Source of the DNA: Methanothrix sp.
Lineage (GTDB): Archaea; Halobacteriota; Methanosarcinia; Methanotrichales; Methanotrichaceae
Assembly (NCBI GenBank): GCA_025361645.1
Contig: JANYKI010000089.1
Location: forward strand, 1-46,290
DNA: 46,290 nt
Reading direction: 5' to 3'
Part shown: positions 7,087-16,439 of the stretch, one piece after another
Numbering within the stretch: the first letter of the stretch is position 1
How the letters are laid out: each line of letters opens with the position of its first letter
Made by a program: the position numbers and the translations under genes
The notes under the pieces: generated by a model
What the model was told of the DNA's origin: nothing
Databases searched by the model: none
The model's input: only the letters and a program-made list of their open reading frames with translations

Positions 7087-8054
7087 ATCCATTCGTAATG
7101 CGCCAGCACTTCAGGCACAAAATCGTAGAGCAGGCTGTTCTCCACATATCCGAAGAACAGGCACCCTTCGCACTCCTGGACGATCTCCCTGCGCCTCTCT
7201 TGGGACGACTGCCACACCTTTGCCAGCCCCTCAGAGACATTGCCCAGCGGCTCCTGGTGCACGCGGCAGCAATCCACGCTGCCGTCCGCTGCCACATGCA
7301 AAATGATGTCGCTTGCATGGCAACTAAATCGCGGCTCCAGGTCCCGTATCATTTTTAGGTAGGTCACGGAGTTGATGATAGGTTCTCCGCTTCTCTTCAG
7401 CTCTATCAGCCGATCCAACGCCGCCTCGTATGCCGGAATATCGCGTATCCTCAAAGAGCCCCACACCTTCTCCTCGATGCCGAAGGACTCATGCATGGGC
7501 TCAAAAGATATCCAGCACCCCAGTGACCTGGCCAGGTGCACCAGATCCTCCAGCTCACCCACATTTTTGCCGGATATGACAGAGTTCATGAGAACCTCGT
7601 GGCCCGCCTGCTGCGCCGCCCGGATGCCCCCCAAGACGTCCGCCAGATCGATGCCCCGCAGCTCTTTGTAGCTCTTGATGCCGTCCACTGAGACGGAGAG
7701 CAGGTCCAGATCGGTTAGCTCTCCGGCCCTTTTGAGCAAAAGAAGGCCGTTGGTGATGAGCGAGGTTGTAAGCCCCAGGGACTTGGCATGCCGCAAAATT
7801 TCCGGCAGATCCTCTCGCAGCAGCGGCTCCACCGTCCAGGCATTGTAAACGCCTATGCCGAAATCGTGCGCCTCATCCAGCATGTGCAGGATCTGGGGCG
7901 TGCTCATCTCCCGGCCTTTGTGCCTCCAGTATTCGCAAAAGCTGCAGCTCAGGTTGCAGGAAGCATTTATGCCGTGGGAGAGCACAAAGGGCCTCTTTAA
8001 AACCCTCATCTGCCAGAGCGCCCGGGCGGCCATGCGAGGCGAAAAGGATCTCAT
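7083..8054 (-). CDS. Radical SAM protein with SPASM-like C-terminus
   Basis: The chosen 323-residue product carries the radical SAM cluster motif CNLSCSFC (C33, C37, C40), which binds a [4Fe-4S] cluster that cleaves S-adenosylmethionine. The following TIM-barrel strands include SLITNGLLL and LLSVSVDG. The C-terminal third has several cysteines (CHASDI, DCCRVH, CEGCLFF) in a SPASM-like arrangement with the familiar phrase GNVSEGLAKVW, so an auxiliary cluster is likely. The substrate is unknown. SPASM enzymes often modify peptides or act in cofactor assembly. The start at 8054 is preferred over the longer frame from 8153 because GGAG lies 7 bases upstream and family similarity begins there. No precursor peptide is obvious nearby. 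Confidence 0.85.
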   Translation of the reverse strand: MRSFSPRMAARALWQMRVLKRPFVLSHGINASCNLSCSFCEYWRHKGREMSTPQILHMLDEAHDFGIGVYNAWTVEPLLREDLPEILRHAKSLGLTTSLITNGLLLLKRAGELTDLDLLSVSVDGIKSYKELRGIDLADVLGGIRAAQQAGHEVLMNSVISGKNVGELEDLVHLARSLGCWISFEPMHESFGIEEKVWGSLRIRDIPAYEAALDRLIELKRSGEPIINSVTYLKMIRDLEPRFSCHASDIILHVAADGSVDCCRVHQEPLGNVSEGLAKVWQSSQERRREIVQECEGCLFFGYVENSLLYDFVPEVLAHYEWI

Positions 8055-8179
8055 GCTATTCTCCAGATTCTCCGATTCTCCGATTCTCTTCTGGAATTTG
8101 CCGGGTAATAAACCTGGCTGCTCAAATAACCGAAAATTATAAAATACCACCAAGAGATTTTGAGAGAAAGGACTTGATA

Positions 8180-9130
8180 ATGCTCGATCTACTTCTGCAA
8201 ACGCTCAACGATACCGTCTCTACTATGATAACCGTTTTTATCATGCTCTTTCTCACCGGCCTCATGGTGGAGATGGGGACCTTCCAGCGCATTTCCCATC
8301 TAGCCAGGCCGCTCATTTCCATATCGCACCTGCCTGCCGTGTCGGCCTCAACCTTTGTCATCAGCCTGGGTTCAGCCCTGGCGGCCAATACCGTAATCGC
8401 CAGACTTTTGGCGGAGGGGCAGCTGACCGAGCGCCAGGCATTCTTAAGTGCCATCATGAACAGCGTTCCCGTCTACTTCCGGGAGCTTTTCACCTACCAA
8501 CTGGCTTTTGTCATTCCGGTACTGGGCATATTCGTGGGCGGGGCTTATGCCGTTATCTCTATCGCTACAGGACTCTTAAAACTGGCACTGGTCCTGAGCC
8601 TTGGCCGGGCCTATCTTCCCGCGGATTTATCCGCTTCTTCTGTCCCGCCGCTACCGTCGCTCCTTCCTTCGGCACGCAAAAGTTTAAGTGAGGCAGCCAA
8701 AAAATCCCTGCGAGGACAAAGCCGCATATTCCTCAGAATCGCAGGGCTCTACTTCATCATGACTTTCCTGGTTTTGTACTTAAGCCGGGAAGGCATTCTG
8801 CAATCGTTAGATGTCATACCTCTGGCCCAATTTTTCAGCATTCCCCCGGAGACTATAATCCCGCTCACCATTTATGTGGCCAGTCCCAAGGCCGGCATCG
8901 CCCTGCTGGGGCCTCTGATCCAAAACGGCGGCATATCGGAGACAAAGGCCCTCATCGTCCTCATGCTGGGCAGCCTGTTCATGCTCCCCTTCTACTCTCT
9001 CCGCTCGCTTCTGCCCAATTACACCTCGGTCTTCGGCATGAGGCTGGGCCTCTCTCTGGTGATAATATCCACAACCATCAGCGTGGCGGTAAGGATGTCG
9101 GTGCTGCTGATGCTGCTCATTGCAACATGA
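8180..9130 (+). CDS. Nucleoside-recognition (gate) domain membrane protein
   Basis: The 316-residue product is a polytopic membrane protein with about eight to nine hydrophobic segments. The first half has the gate-domain pattern ITVFIMLFLTGLMVEMG followed by ISLGSALAANTVIARLL and NSVPVYFRELFTYQL. The second half repeats a similar layout (VIPLAQFFSIPPETIIPL, then ASPKAGIALLGPLI). This twofold arrangement is that of the nucleoside-recognition/gate superfamily, whose archaeal members are mostly uncharacterised transport-related proteins. The ATG at 8180 with GAGAAAGG upstream is preferred to the TTG at 8174. It is divergent from the radical SAM gene, and a shared AT-rich region lies around 8135-8150. 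The substrate cannot be read from the sequence. Confidence 0.75.
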   Translation: MLDLLLQTLNDTVSTMITVFIMLFLTGLMVEMGTFQRISHLARPLISISHLPAVSASTFVISLGSALAANTVIARLLAEGQLTERQAFLSAIMNSVPVYFRELFTYQLAFVIPVLGIFVGGAYAVISIATGLLKLALVLSLGRAYLPADLSASSVPPLPSLLPSARKSLSEAAKKSLRGQSRIFLRIAGLYFIMTFLVLYLSREGILQSLDVIPLAQFFSIPPETIIPLTIYVASPKAGIALLGPLIQNGGISETKALIVLMLGSLFMLPFYSLRSLLPNYTSVFGMRLGLSLVIISTTISVAVRMSVLLMLLIAT

Positions 9131-10123
9131 TCATTTTTTCTTCATGCAGTTGATCGAAGCTCCGGCAAAGGCCGCCCCCACCACAATGTTGGAGAAGTAG
9201 GTAACGACACGCCAGAGGATGACCAGGGGCCCGAGCAATGCCGGCGGCACAAACATGGAGTAGAGATAGCTCATGGATAGCTCGGCTACGCCGCTGCCCC
9301 CAGGAGTCAGGGGCAGGATGGCAATTATGGCCAGAATAATCTGTGATGTGATGGAGAGAAGGAATTTAGGATCTGCCCCCATGCCAATTAACAGAGCGGA
9401 GGGGACCAAAAAGTCACACATCCAGATGAGAGCGGTGAGCGCTGCCATGACCGGCGTGCGGCGCAATGTCTCTTTGGCCAGTTGAATGCCAGCTTCCCGA
9501 AAGAGCCAGATCTCTCGCTCTAAAGAAAAGACAATGGGTCTGTTTCCGGTCTTCTTTTTCAGCCACAACATAAATCCGGCAATTCTCTCCGGCCGTCTGA
9601 CAAGCTGCCAGAGAAAGGTCAAGAGCAGGACGAGAAGGACGACGAAAAAGGCCCCTATCTTCAGACCGAAACCGGTCAAAAAGTCGGAGAAAATAAGAAA
9701 TAAAGCCAGGGCTGCTACGAAGAAAATGCTGTCCAGCAATCGCTCGCCCACCGCAACAGCCGTTGCGCTGCCGTAGCTCATGCCGTCGTTTGCCAGGATC
9801 TTGATGCGCAAAGGCTCACCTCCAGCGGAAGAGGGAGTGAGGGCAGCAAGGAAATTTGACGCCAGTGTTGATATAAGCGAGAGGCGAAAACTTATTTCAT
9901 GGCCGGCGAGAGAGGTGAGGAGCTTGAGCCTGACGGCATAAAAGATCCAGGAGAACATATGCAGGACAAGCCCCAGGATCAAAAATCGCCCCTGGACAAC
10001 GGAGAGCATCTTCCAGCTTACATTGGTTTCTGTAAATTTTAATATAAGAATAATTGAAACCAGGCTCATAACCATTGCTAATAACGCGGCCTTTACCCTT
10101 TCATCTTTAAACTTTAAGCTCAA
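9131..10123 (-). CDS. Flippase-like integral membrane protein (UPF0104/LPG synthase TM family)
   Basis: The 330-residue product has eight or more hydrophobic helices and belongs to the family of the membrane part of lysylphosphatidylglycerol synthase (UPF0104). Family marks are FLAALTPSSAGGEPLRI near residue 95 and LPLTPGGSGVAELSM near residue 275. Archaeal members are often found beside glycosyltransferases and are thought to move or modify lipid-linked sugars. Here the gene starts 9 bases after a family-4 glycosyltransferase, supporting such a role. The start is TTG with GAGGG just upstream. A later ATG (residue 17) is possible but would shorten the first helix. Confidence 0.85.
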   Translation of the reverse strand: MSLKFKDERVKAALLAMVMSLVSIILILKFTETNVSWKMLSVVQGRFLILGLVLHMFSWIFYAVRLKLLTSLAGHEISFRLSLISTLASNFLAALTPSSAGGEPLRIKILANDGMSYGSATAVAVGERLLDSIFFVAALALFLIFSDFLTGFGLKIGAFFVVLLVLLLTFLWQLVRRPERIAGFMLWLKKKTGNRPIVFSLEREIWLFREAGIQLAKETLRRTPVMAALTALIWMCDFLVPSALLIGMGADPKFLLSITSQIILAIIAILPLTPGGSGVAELSMSYLYSMFVPPALLGPLVILWRVVTYFSNIVVGAAFAGASINCMKKK

Positions 10124-10132
10124 ATTCCCTCT

Positions 10133-11185
10133 TCAGGCAACCTCGCGATAGACCGATTCCATGCAATCAAGCACTCTCTTCCAGGAGTAATGCTCCTCCA
10201 CCGCCTCCCTGCCCTTATGCCCGAGGCACGCTCTTAGCGGCTCGTTTTCATGAAGCTCCTGGATTTGCTCACAGAGTTCCTCTGTGCTGGAGTAGACCAT
10301 GCCTCCATTCTTTGCCACCTCGTTTACACCAGGTGTGTCAAAGGCGAGGACTGGCGTCTCGCAGGCCATAGCTTCCAGGAGAACGATGCCGAAGGCCTCC
10401 AGACGATTTTGGGTCGGCAAGACAAGTATTTCAGCTCGGGAGATTGTATCTATAAACATGCTTCGCTCCAGCCTTCCTGTGAACTTTGCCCGGACATGCA
10501 GCTTTGTGGCCATCTCCTCTAACCGGCTGCGATCGTAGCCGTCTCCAACCAGCAGCAGGTCCAGATCCGCACTCTTTTGCACCTCGCTCATGGCAAAGAG
10601 CAAAGATTCAATTCCCTTGTAGCTGAGCATTCTGCCCGCGTAGAGCACATAGTTCTCCTTCTTCCTGACTTGAGGGTAAAGAGAGACATTCACCGCATTG
10701 GGCACAATTTTTAGCTTGTGAAGGTAGTCTTTCAGAACAGGTGAGGTATCAGCATAGCTCTTTGTGGTAGCTATTACGATCTTTGCCTCCTCCAGAACGG
10801 GCCGGACCAGCAACTCATTAATTCTCTCTAAAGCAGCGGCGAATGGACGGGGCATGGCATGCCCATTTATCATTTTTGGAACCACCACATCGTTGTGGTA
10901 GGTAACAACATGTGGCGAGGCACTACGAAGCATGAAAGCAAAGAGGGGGCTTGGAATATGGCTGTGATAGACATCAGCCTCAAATTTGGGTACCTTAATT
11001 GGCATAGGTGAATAAAATAAGTCAATGCTCGGTATGCGAACTAGCTCGCCGGTCCATCTTCCGCAAGACGAGGCAACGCTAACCTGATGCCCCCTCCTGG
11101 CGAGGCCGTCCGCCAGCTCTTTTACATGATACTCCACTCCGCCTACATGGGGCGGGAAATAGGGAGATATCTGAATTATCTTCAT
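10133..11185 (-). CDS. Family 4 glycosyltransferase
   Basis: The 350-residue product has the GT-B fold of retaining GT4 enzymes. The N-terminal domain opens with the donor-side glycine loop in QISPYFPPHVGGVEYHVKEL, and the C-terminal domain has VLYAGRMLSYKGIESLL and the nucleotide-sugar site EAFGIVLLEAMACETPVLA, the E-x7-E motif. It transfers a sugar from an activated donor to an acceptor, probably a lipid or glycan at the cytoplasmic face. It is the first gene of a two-gene unit with the flippase-like protein, suggesting surface glycan or glycolipid synthesis. Donor and acceptor are unknown. Confidence 0.92.
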   Translation of the reverse strand: MKIIQISPYFPPHVGGVEYHVKELADGLARRGHQVSVASSCGRWTGELVRIPSIDLFYSPMPIKVPKFEADVYHSHIPSPLFAFMLRSASPHVVTYHNDVVVPKMINGHAMPRPFAAALERINELLVRPVLEEAKIVIATTKSYADTSPVLKDYLHKLKIVPNAVNVSLYPQVRKKENYVLYAGRMLSYKGIESLLFAMSEVQKSADLDLLLVGDGYDRSRLEEMATKLHVRAKFTGRLERSMFIDTISRAEILVLPTQNRLEAFGIVLLEAMACETPVLAFDTPGVNEVAKNGGMVYSSTEELCEQIQELHENEPLRACLGHKGREAVEEHYSWKRVLDCMESVYREVA

Positions 11186-11231
11186 GGATGTATGCTTTTC
11201 TTGACACTATTTTTTTTCAGGCAGGCCTGGT

Positions 11232-12050
11232 TTACTGCCACATTACCTCAAGGGGTTTCCTGCGAGGGATCCCGTGGACCTTGTACTGCGGGTGGCCGAA
11301 CATCATGGCGTAGGCGCACTTTCGTCCCGCGGGCAGGCCGAGTTCTTTCTGGAGCGGTTCATAGGAGATGGCCGCCATGGCGACGAATCCCGCCCAGCAG
11401 GTACCGATGCCGAATGCAGGCGCAGCGACATCAAAATGCGTCAGTGCAATGATGGCATCGACCGATGCAACTGGGTTCCCCTCTGGGATATGGGCGAAGA
11501 GCAGGTGAGGAGCGCCCCGGCAGATGACATCGTGTCCCAGCTCCCAGGTGGCAATAAACATCGGTACGTAGCCGCTCATGGGGTGGGCGGTGTTCAGGAG
11601 AGTCTTCATCCATTCGATGGTCAGCCCGGCGATCTTTTTCACCTTCAGTGGATCATGGACAACCAGCCACTGCACCGGCTGGCCGTTGCTTCCCGAGGCC
11701 GCATACCGGGCAATATCCAGGATTTCGAGGATCTTGTCCTTTGGCACAGGATCACTGGTGAAATGCCGCACGGACCTTCGTTTCTTGAGATAGAACGCAA
11801 TTGTCTCTGGAGAAACGGTGCCGGCACCCTCCGGCAGGGGCAACCTTTCATCGGGCCGCAGGTTTAAGAGCAGCGCCTGGGATGGGCAAAAAACCTCACA
11901 GTGCCCGCACTGGAGGCACATGACTGCTTTTTCATTCCTTACTTTGGGAAGGATGCTCTCCTCCCCCGGATCAATGATAGCCATTGGGCAGACTGCTGAA
12001 CAGATCCCGCAACGGGTGCAGAGATCCTTATCAACGATTATGGTTTCCAT
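11232..12050 (-). CDS. Ferredoxin-nitroreductase fusion protein
   Basis: The 272-residue product joins an N-terminal bacterial-type ferredoxin with two [4Fe-4S] motifs (CTRCGICSAVCP and CLQCGHCEVFCP) to an FMN-dependent nitroreductase-like domain, which has the family start KKRRSVRHFTSDPVPKDKI and the later segment PAFGIGTCWAGFVAMA. Such fusions are common in anaerobes. They probably pass electrons from ferredoxin to FMN and then to an unknown acceptor, or they detoxify. The ATG at 12050 is preferred to the one at 12110 because the ferredoxin begins directly after it (METIIVDKDLC). Confidence 0.85.
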   Translation of the reverse strand: METIIVDKDLCTRCGICSAVCPMAIIDPGEESILPKVRNEKAVMCLQCGHCEVFCPSQALLLNLRPDERLPLPEGAGTVSPETIAFYLKKRRSVRHFTSDPVPKDKILEILDIARYAASGSNGQPVQWLVVHDPLKVKKIAGLTIEWMKTLLNTAHPMSGYVPMFIATWELGHDVICRGAPHLLFAHIPEGNPVASVDAIIALTHFDVAAPAFGIGTCWAGFVAMAAISYEPLQKELGLPAGRKCAYAMMFGHPQYKVHGIPRRKPLEVMWQ

Positions 12051-12110
12051 CTGAGGTTGCTTCTTTTGACAGCATAAGATTCTTTCCGGCACTCCAAGCG
12101 TCGTAGGCAT

Positions 12111-12457
12111 ACTTCGCTAGTGCCCAGTCGCGGTTGTCGGGCAAGCAGGAGCGGGCTTAGTACAGTTTGGCCCAATTAAAGCCGTGAGATTCAACAGGGT
12201 CCGGTTTCACGCGAAGGCGCGAAGCCGCGAAGTCATAGCATTGGTTTACTTCGGCCTCGTTGTACTAGACGCTCCGGGCAGCCGGACGATATTGCCGTTC
12301 GGCAACGACCCTAATTTAGCCCAGGAGGCAGAGTACTTATGAACTGCAAATTATTTATTCCTTTTCTTGCAGATGTCCGGAGCGGCCCCCGCCCGCGCGC
12401 ATGTGTGGGTGGCAAAAGTATTTAATGAAGTCTATCGTCCACACTAAAGTGATCGAT
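12111..12457. other. Intergenic region with short repeats and a GC-rich block
   Basis: No gene is supported here. At 12211-12232 the hexamer GCGAAG occurs three times at 8-base spacing. At 12380-12412 a GC-rich block (GCGGCCCCCGCCCGCGCGC, then ATGTGTGGGTGGC) closely resembles 36516-36549. Just after it, an AT-rich stretch (AAGTATTTAATG) probably holds the promoter of the next gene. No tRNA-like fold was found. Confidence 0.5.
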
Positions 12458-12949
12458 ATGAAAAACTGGAATGTGCTAATTGTAGTAATCTTGCTGTTGA
12501 CAGCGACGTTTTTCATCATGCAGTTGGCTTTAGCAAAAGAATCACTAATCAACTCATCCAACAAGACTGAACTCGTCTCATTTGTTGAGTCCGCTTTGGC
12601 CTATGCCCAAGAGAACGGCAAAGATAAAGCACTCGATGAGTTCAGCAATAAGACCGGCTCATTTGTCCGCAAAGATCTCTACATCTACGCTTACGATTTC
12701 AATGGAACTTGCCTTGCACATCCATTCAAACCCGATTGGATCGGTAAAAACAAGCTGGATGTAACAGATTCCAATGGCGTCCCATCTCTCAGGAACACGC
12801 TCAATGTTGCCAAGGAAGGGAAAGGATTTACTTACTTCATCTTCCCAAACCCTGCTCACGGTAACAGAGATGAGTTCAAGATCGCTTATGCTATGAAAGT
12901 GGATGACAATTGGTTTCTAGGCTCTGGAATCTACATATCATGTTCGTGA
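12458..12949 (+). CDS. Membrane-anchored or secreted single Cache-domain protein
   Basis: The 163-residue product has one N-terminal hydrophobic segment (VLIVVILLLTATFFIMQLAL), followed directly by a single Cache_2-type domain: the long helix VSFVESALAYAQENGKDKAL, then YIYAYDFNGTCLAHPFKPD with the typical N-G-turn, WIGKNKLDVTDSNG, and a last strand KVDDNWFLGSGIY. Free-standing versions of this domain are common in methanogens and sense or bind small ligands outside the cell. No signalling domain follows. ATG 12458 is preferred over 12401, since the extra 19 residues are not family-like and overlap the GC-rich block. Confidence 0.78.
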   Translation: MKNWNVLIVVILLLTATFFIMQLALAKESLINSSNKTELVSFVESALAYAQENGKDKALDEFSNKTGSFVRKDLYIYAYDFNGTCLAHPFKPDWIGKNKLDVTDSNGVPSLRNTLNVAKEGKGFTYFIFPNPAHGNRDEFKIAYAMKVDDNWFLGSGIYISCS

Positions 12950-13056
12950 TATTATGATCTTACAAACTCCGGCATTACTATCAGCGTTTTTGCGCTATTC
13001 GAAGGATATATCTCTGAAGAGCGCCCATTACAGACCGCTAGGGAGCTGACACATTC

Positions 13057-15246
13057 ATGCAAGGTATCAAAGACAAATTTCCCCATCTGCCGGAAAAGAT
13101 CTCAGGATTGCGAGAGCTGGCCTACAACCTCTGGTGGAGTTGGCACCCCGAGGGCCGGGCACTTTTCAAGCTCCTTAATCGCCGGGGCTGGTATCTGAGC
13201 AACCACAACCCTGTAAAGATGATCAACCGCATGGATAGAGGTGCACTGGAGGCGGCCACATCCGACGTCCATTTCATGAGGCATTATGAATCTGTGATGA
13301 CCCGCTTTGATAGCTACATGAATCCATCCAACGGCTGGTTTTGCACCCGTGTAGCTGATCCGGAAAGGTGCAAGATCGCCTACTTCTCGGCGGAGTACGG
13401 CCTGCATCAGGCCCTGCCCTTTTATGCGGGTGGTCTCGGCTTTTTGGCGGGAGACTTTCTCAAGGAGTGCAGCGACCTGGGCCTGCCTCTGGTGGCGGTA
13501 GGATTCATGTACCCGCAAGGGTACCTGCGTCAGATGATCTCGCCGGACGGCTGGCAGATGGGGGCCTGCGAGATGATGGACCGGGAGAATGCACCCATTA
13601 GAAAGATGGTGGATGCCAATGGAGATCCCCTCAACATCAAGGTGCCGGTCATGGACCCGCCTATTAATTTGGAGGTCTGGAAGGTCCAGGTGGGAAAGAC
13701 CAGCCTTTATTTGATAGATACCTCCAGCGAGGCCAACGAGCCCGGGAATCGCGTCATATCCGACCGGCTTTATACCGGCGATCTGGAGCAGCGCCTGCGT
13801 CAGGAGATCGTCCTTGGCATTGGCGGCGTATGCGTCTTGCGCCAACTGGGGGTGGACTATTCCGTTCTTCATTGCAATGAGGGCCATCCCGCTTTCGCCA
13901 TCCTGGAGAGGATTCGGGAGAAGGTAGAGGGAGGCATGGGCTACAGGGAGGCCTTCGAGCAGGTCAAGAACACCACGGTTTTTACTACTCATACACCGGT
14001 GCCCGCCGGCCATGATGTCTTTTCCTATCAGCTCATGGACAAGTACTTCGGCTCCTACCTTCCCACACTGGATCTCTCAAGGGATGAGCTATTGCGCCTG
14101 GGGACAAATCCGGCCAGGCCGGAGGGCTTTAACATGACTGCCTTTGCCCTGCGCAGCAGTGCTTTTAGAAATGCAGTGAGCAAGAAGCACGGAGAGGTCA
14201 GCCGTGAGATGTGGCAGCAGCTTTGGCCCGAACTTGCCGTGGACAGTGTTCCCATTGAGCACATCACCAATGGGGTGCACGTGCCCTCCTGGATTGACCG
14301 GCGCCTGGGTGATGTGATCTTCAACCGCTACCTCGGACGAACTTGGCTGGAGGAGCACGATCAACCTGCTATCTGGCAGTTGATCGACGAGATACCGGAC
14401 AGCGTTCTCTGGGAGCATCATCGTTTCATGAAAGAGATGGCGATTGCCAAGATAAGAGAACGGGCCCGCAACAAGTGGCGCAATTCGGGCTCGGACTCCA
14501 ATAATGTCATGGCCTCCGGGGTGCTGCTCGATCCTGCAGCCCTCACTTTAGGTTTTGCCAGGCGCTTCGCCTCCTACAAACGGCCCACACTCCTCTTTCA
14601 TGATATTGCCCGTCTGACAAAGATCGTAAATGATCCCGATAGGCCGGTGCAGATCATCTTTGCCGGCAAAGCTCACCAGGACGACCAGCAGAGCAAGCAG
14701 CTCTTGCAGCAGGTCTTCAATGTTGCCAAGGACCAGGCTTTTGGAGGGCGCATCGCCTTCGTGGAGGACTACGATGAGCTCCTGGCGCAGTATCTGGTGC
14801 ATGGCGTTGATGTCTGGGTGAACAATCCCCTGCCGCCCATGGAGGCGAGCGGAACGAGCGGCATGAAGGCCACCTTGAACGGCGTGCCGCAGCTTTCCGT
14901 TCTGGACGGCTGGTGGATTGAAGGCTACAACGGCTTGAACGGCTGGGCAATTGAGGGTGCGAGAGAAGGGCCGGACAGGGACGCACGTGATGCTGCTGCC
15001 ATCTACGATCTGCTGGAGAAGGATATTGTGCCGTTATTCTACGATGTGGACGAGGATGGTCTCTCGCACGGCTGGGCAGCAGTCATGAAGGAGGCCATCA
15101 AAATGACCGGGCCGGGCTTCTCCGCCCGCAGGATGGCCAAGGAGTACACGGAGAGGTTCTATCGTAAAGCCCTGAACGAAGCCATGAAGACGGATCGCAG
15201 TGGGGAAAGAGGGAACGCCAAAGGGGATATGTTCGGCGGGATTTAA
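13057..15246 (+). CDS. glgP: Alpha-glucan phosphorylase
   Basis: The 729-residue enzyme releases glucose 1-phosphate from glycogen or maltodextrin using pyridoxal phosphate. The N-terminus (LRELAYNLWWSWHPEGRALF) is the domain typical of the short archaeal and bacterial phosphorylases. Further marks are CKIAYFSAEYGLHQALPFY, HCNEGHPAF, TTHTPVPAGHD and GVHVPSWI. The PLP lysine is K604 in EASGTSGMKATLNG, followed by DGWWIEGY. It stands alone, with purP beginning 75 bases later. It implies that the organism stores glycogen. GGGAG about 11 bases before the ATG is the likely ribosome site. Confidence 0.95.
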   Translation: MQGIKDKFPHLPEKISGLRELAYNLWWSWHPEGRALFKLLNRRGWYLSNHNPVKMINRMDRGALEAATSDVHFMRHYESVMTRFDSYMNPSNGWFCTRVADPERCKIAYFSAEYGLHQALPFYAGGLGFLAGDFLKECSDLGLPLVAVGFMYPQGYLRQMISPDGWQMGACEMMDRENAPIRKMVDANGDPLNIKVPVMDPPINLEVWKVQVGKTSLYLIDTSSEANEPGNRVISDRLYTGDLEQRLRQEIVLGIGGVCVLRQLGVDYSVLHCNEGHPAFAILERIREKVEGGMGYREAFEQVKNTTVFTTHTPVPAGHDVFSYQLMDKYFGSYLPTLDLSRDELLRLGTNPARPEGFNMTAFALRSSAFRNAVSKKHGEVSREMWQQLWPELAVDSVPIEHITNGVHVPSWIDRRLGDVIFNRYLGRTWLEEHDQPAIWQLIDEIPDSVLWEHHRFMKEMAIAKIRERARNKWRNSGSDSNNVMASGVLLDPAALTLGFARRFASYKRPTLLFHDIARLTKIVNDPDRPVQIIFAGKAHQDDQQSKQLLQQVFNVAKDQAFGGRIAFVEDYDELLAQYLVHGVDVWVNNPLPPMEASGTSGMKATLNGVPQLSVLDGWWIEGYNGLNGWAIEGAREGPDRDARDAAAIYDLLEKDIVPLFYDVDEDGLSHGWAAVMKEAIKMTGPGFSARRMAKEYTERFYRKALNEAMKTDRSGERGNAKGDMFGGI

Positions 15247-15321
15247 ATTGGCATTTTCGATTCATCTCCCAAAGGGTTTATCTACCTTCATGCCAACCCG
15301 GTGGTTTCAAAGGTCATCACC

Positions 15322-16392
15322 ATGATTTCTAAAGAGGATATTCAGGAGATTTTGAAGGGATACGATAAGAACGACCTAACCATTGCTACCATCTGCTCAC
15401 ACAGTAGCTTGCAAATTTTCCATGGTGCGCGCCTGGAGGGCTTCAAAACCATTGGAATTTGCATCGGTCAGCCGCCTCGGTTCTACGACGCCTTTCCTTT
15501 AGCCAAGCCGGATAAGTTCTTCTCCGTAGAGAGCTATAAGGCACTCTTGGATTATGCCGAGGATCTCGTAGCCGAGAACGTAATCATAATTCCGCATGGC
15601 TCTTTGGTTGAGTATTTGGGAATCGAGAGGTTTGAGTCGCTGGCTGTTCCCACTTTTGGAAACCGGCGCGTTTTAGCCTGGGAGAGCGATCGGGAGATGG
15701 AGCGAGAATGGCTTCTCAAGGCCGGGGTAAACGTTCCCATGCGATTTGAAAAGGCGGAAGATATCGACCGGCCGGTCATTATAAAATATCACGGCGCCAA
15801 AGGCGGGCGGGGTTTTTTCATTGCCAAGACCAAAGAAGAGCTGCAATCAAAGATGAACTCGGAGGAGAAGTACACCATCCAGGAGTTCATCTTAGGCACC
15901 AGATATTACATCCATTTCTTCTATTCGCCCATAAAACAGGAAGGGTATCTTCTGCGCAAGGGCTCTTTGCAGATGCTGGGCATCGATCGGCGCGTGGAGT
16001 CCAATGCCGACGAGATCTTTCGCATCGGCAGCATGAAAGAGCTGGCCGAGGCCGGCATCTATCCCAGCTTTGTGGTCACGGGCAACCTGCCGCTGGTGCT
16101 ACGCGAGTCTCTCTTGCCCCGCGCCTTTGAGCTGGGAGAAAGGGTCGTGGAAACCAGCCTGGAACTCTTCGGCGGGATGATCGGCGCCTTCAGCCTGGAG
16201 ACGATAGTCACCGACGAGCTGGAGTTCAAGGTCTTCGAGATATCGGCCAGAATCGTCGCGGGCACCAATCTCTATGCAAGCGGATCGCCCTACTCGGATC
16301 TTATTGAACCGGGCCTCTCCAATGGCCGGCGTATAGCCCAGGAGATCAAGTCGGCCAATGAGAGGAACCTGTTGCATGAGATAATTTCCTAG
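15322..16392 (+). CDS. purP: 5-formaminoimidazole-4-carboxamide ribonucleotide synthetase PurP
   Basis: The 356-residue protein is the archaeal ATP-grasp enzyme that makes FAICAR from AICAR, ATP and free formate in purine synthesis, replacing the folate-dependent PurH step. Recognisable are TIATICSHSSLQIFHGARLE at the N-terminus, the ATP-grasp lysine region PVIIKYHGAKGGRGFFIAK, the segment IQEFILGTRYYIHFFYSP and the metal-binding end EFKVFEISARIVAGTNLY. The ATG at 15322 has AAAGGT upstream and the conserved N-terminus, so the GTG at 15301 is rejected. A tandem-SIS protein follows 47 bases later on the same strand. Confidence 0.95.
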   Translation: MISKEDIQEILKGYDKNDLTIATICSHSSLQIFHGARLEGFKTIGICIGQPPRFYDAFPLAKPDKFFSVESYKALLDYAEDLVAENVIIIPHGSLVEYLGIERFESLAVPTFGNRRVLAWESDREMEREWLLKAGVNVPMRFEKAEDIDRPVIIKYHGAKGGRGFFIAKTKEELQSKMNSEEKYTIQEFILGTRYYIHFFYSPIKQEGYLLRKGSLQMLGIDRRVESNADEIFRIGSMKELAEAGIYPSFVVTGNLPLVLRESLLPRAFELGERVVETSLELFGGMIGAFSLETIVTDELEFKVFEISARIVAGTNLYASGSPYSDLIEPGLSNGRRIAQEIKSANERNLLHEIIS

Positions 16393-16439
16393 AGAAAAAA
16401 GAAAGGCTTATCTTGGAGTGGTCTTCTAGAGGTGCCAAT

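Noticed and set aside
12111-12360. Possible tRNA in the gap
   Set aside because: No acceptor stem or T-loop GGTTCGAATCC-like segment could be aligned.
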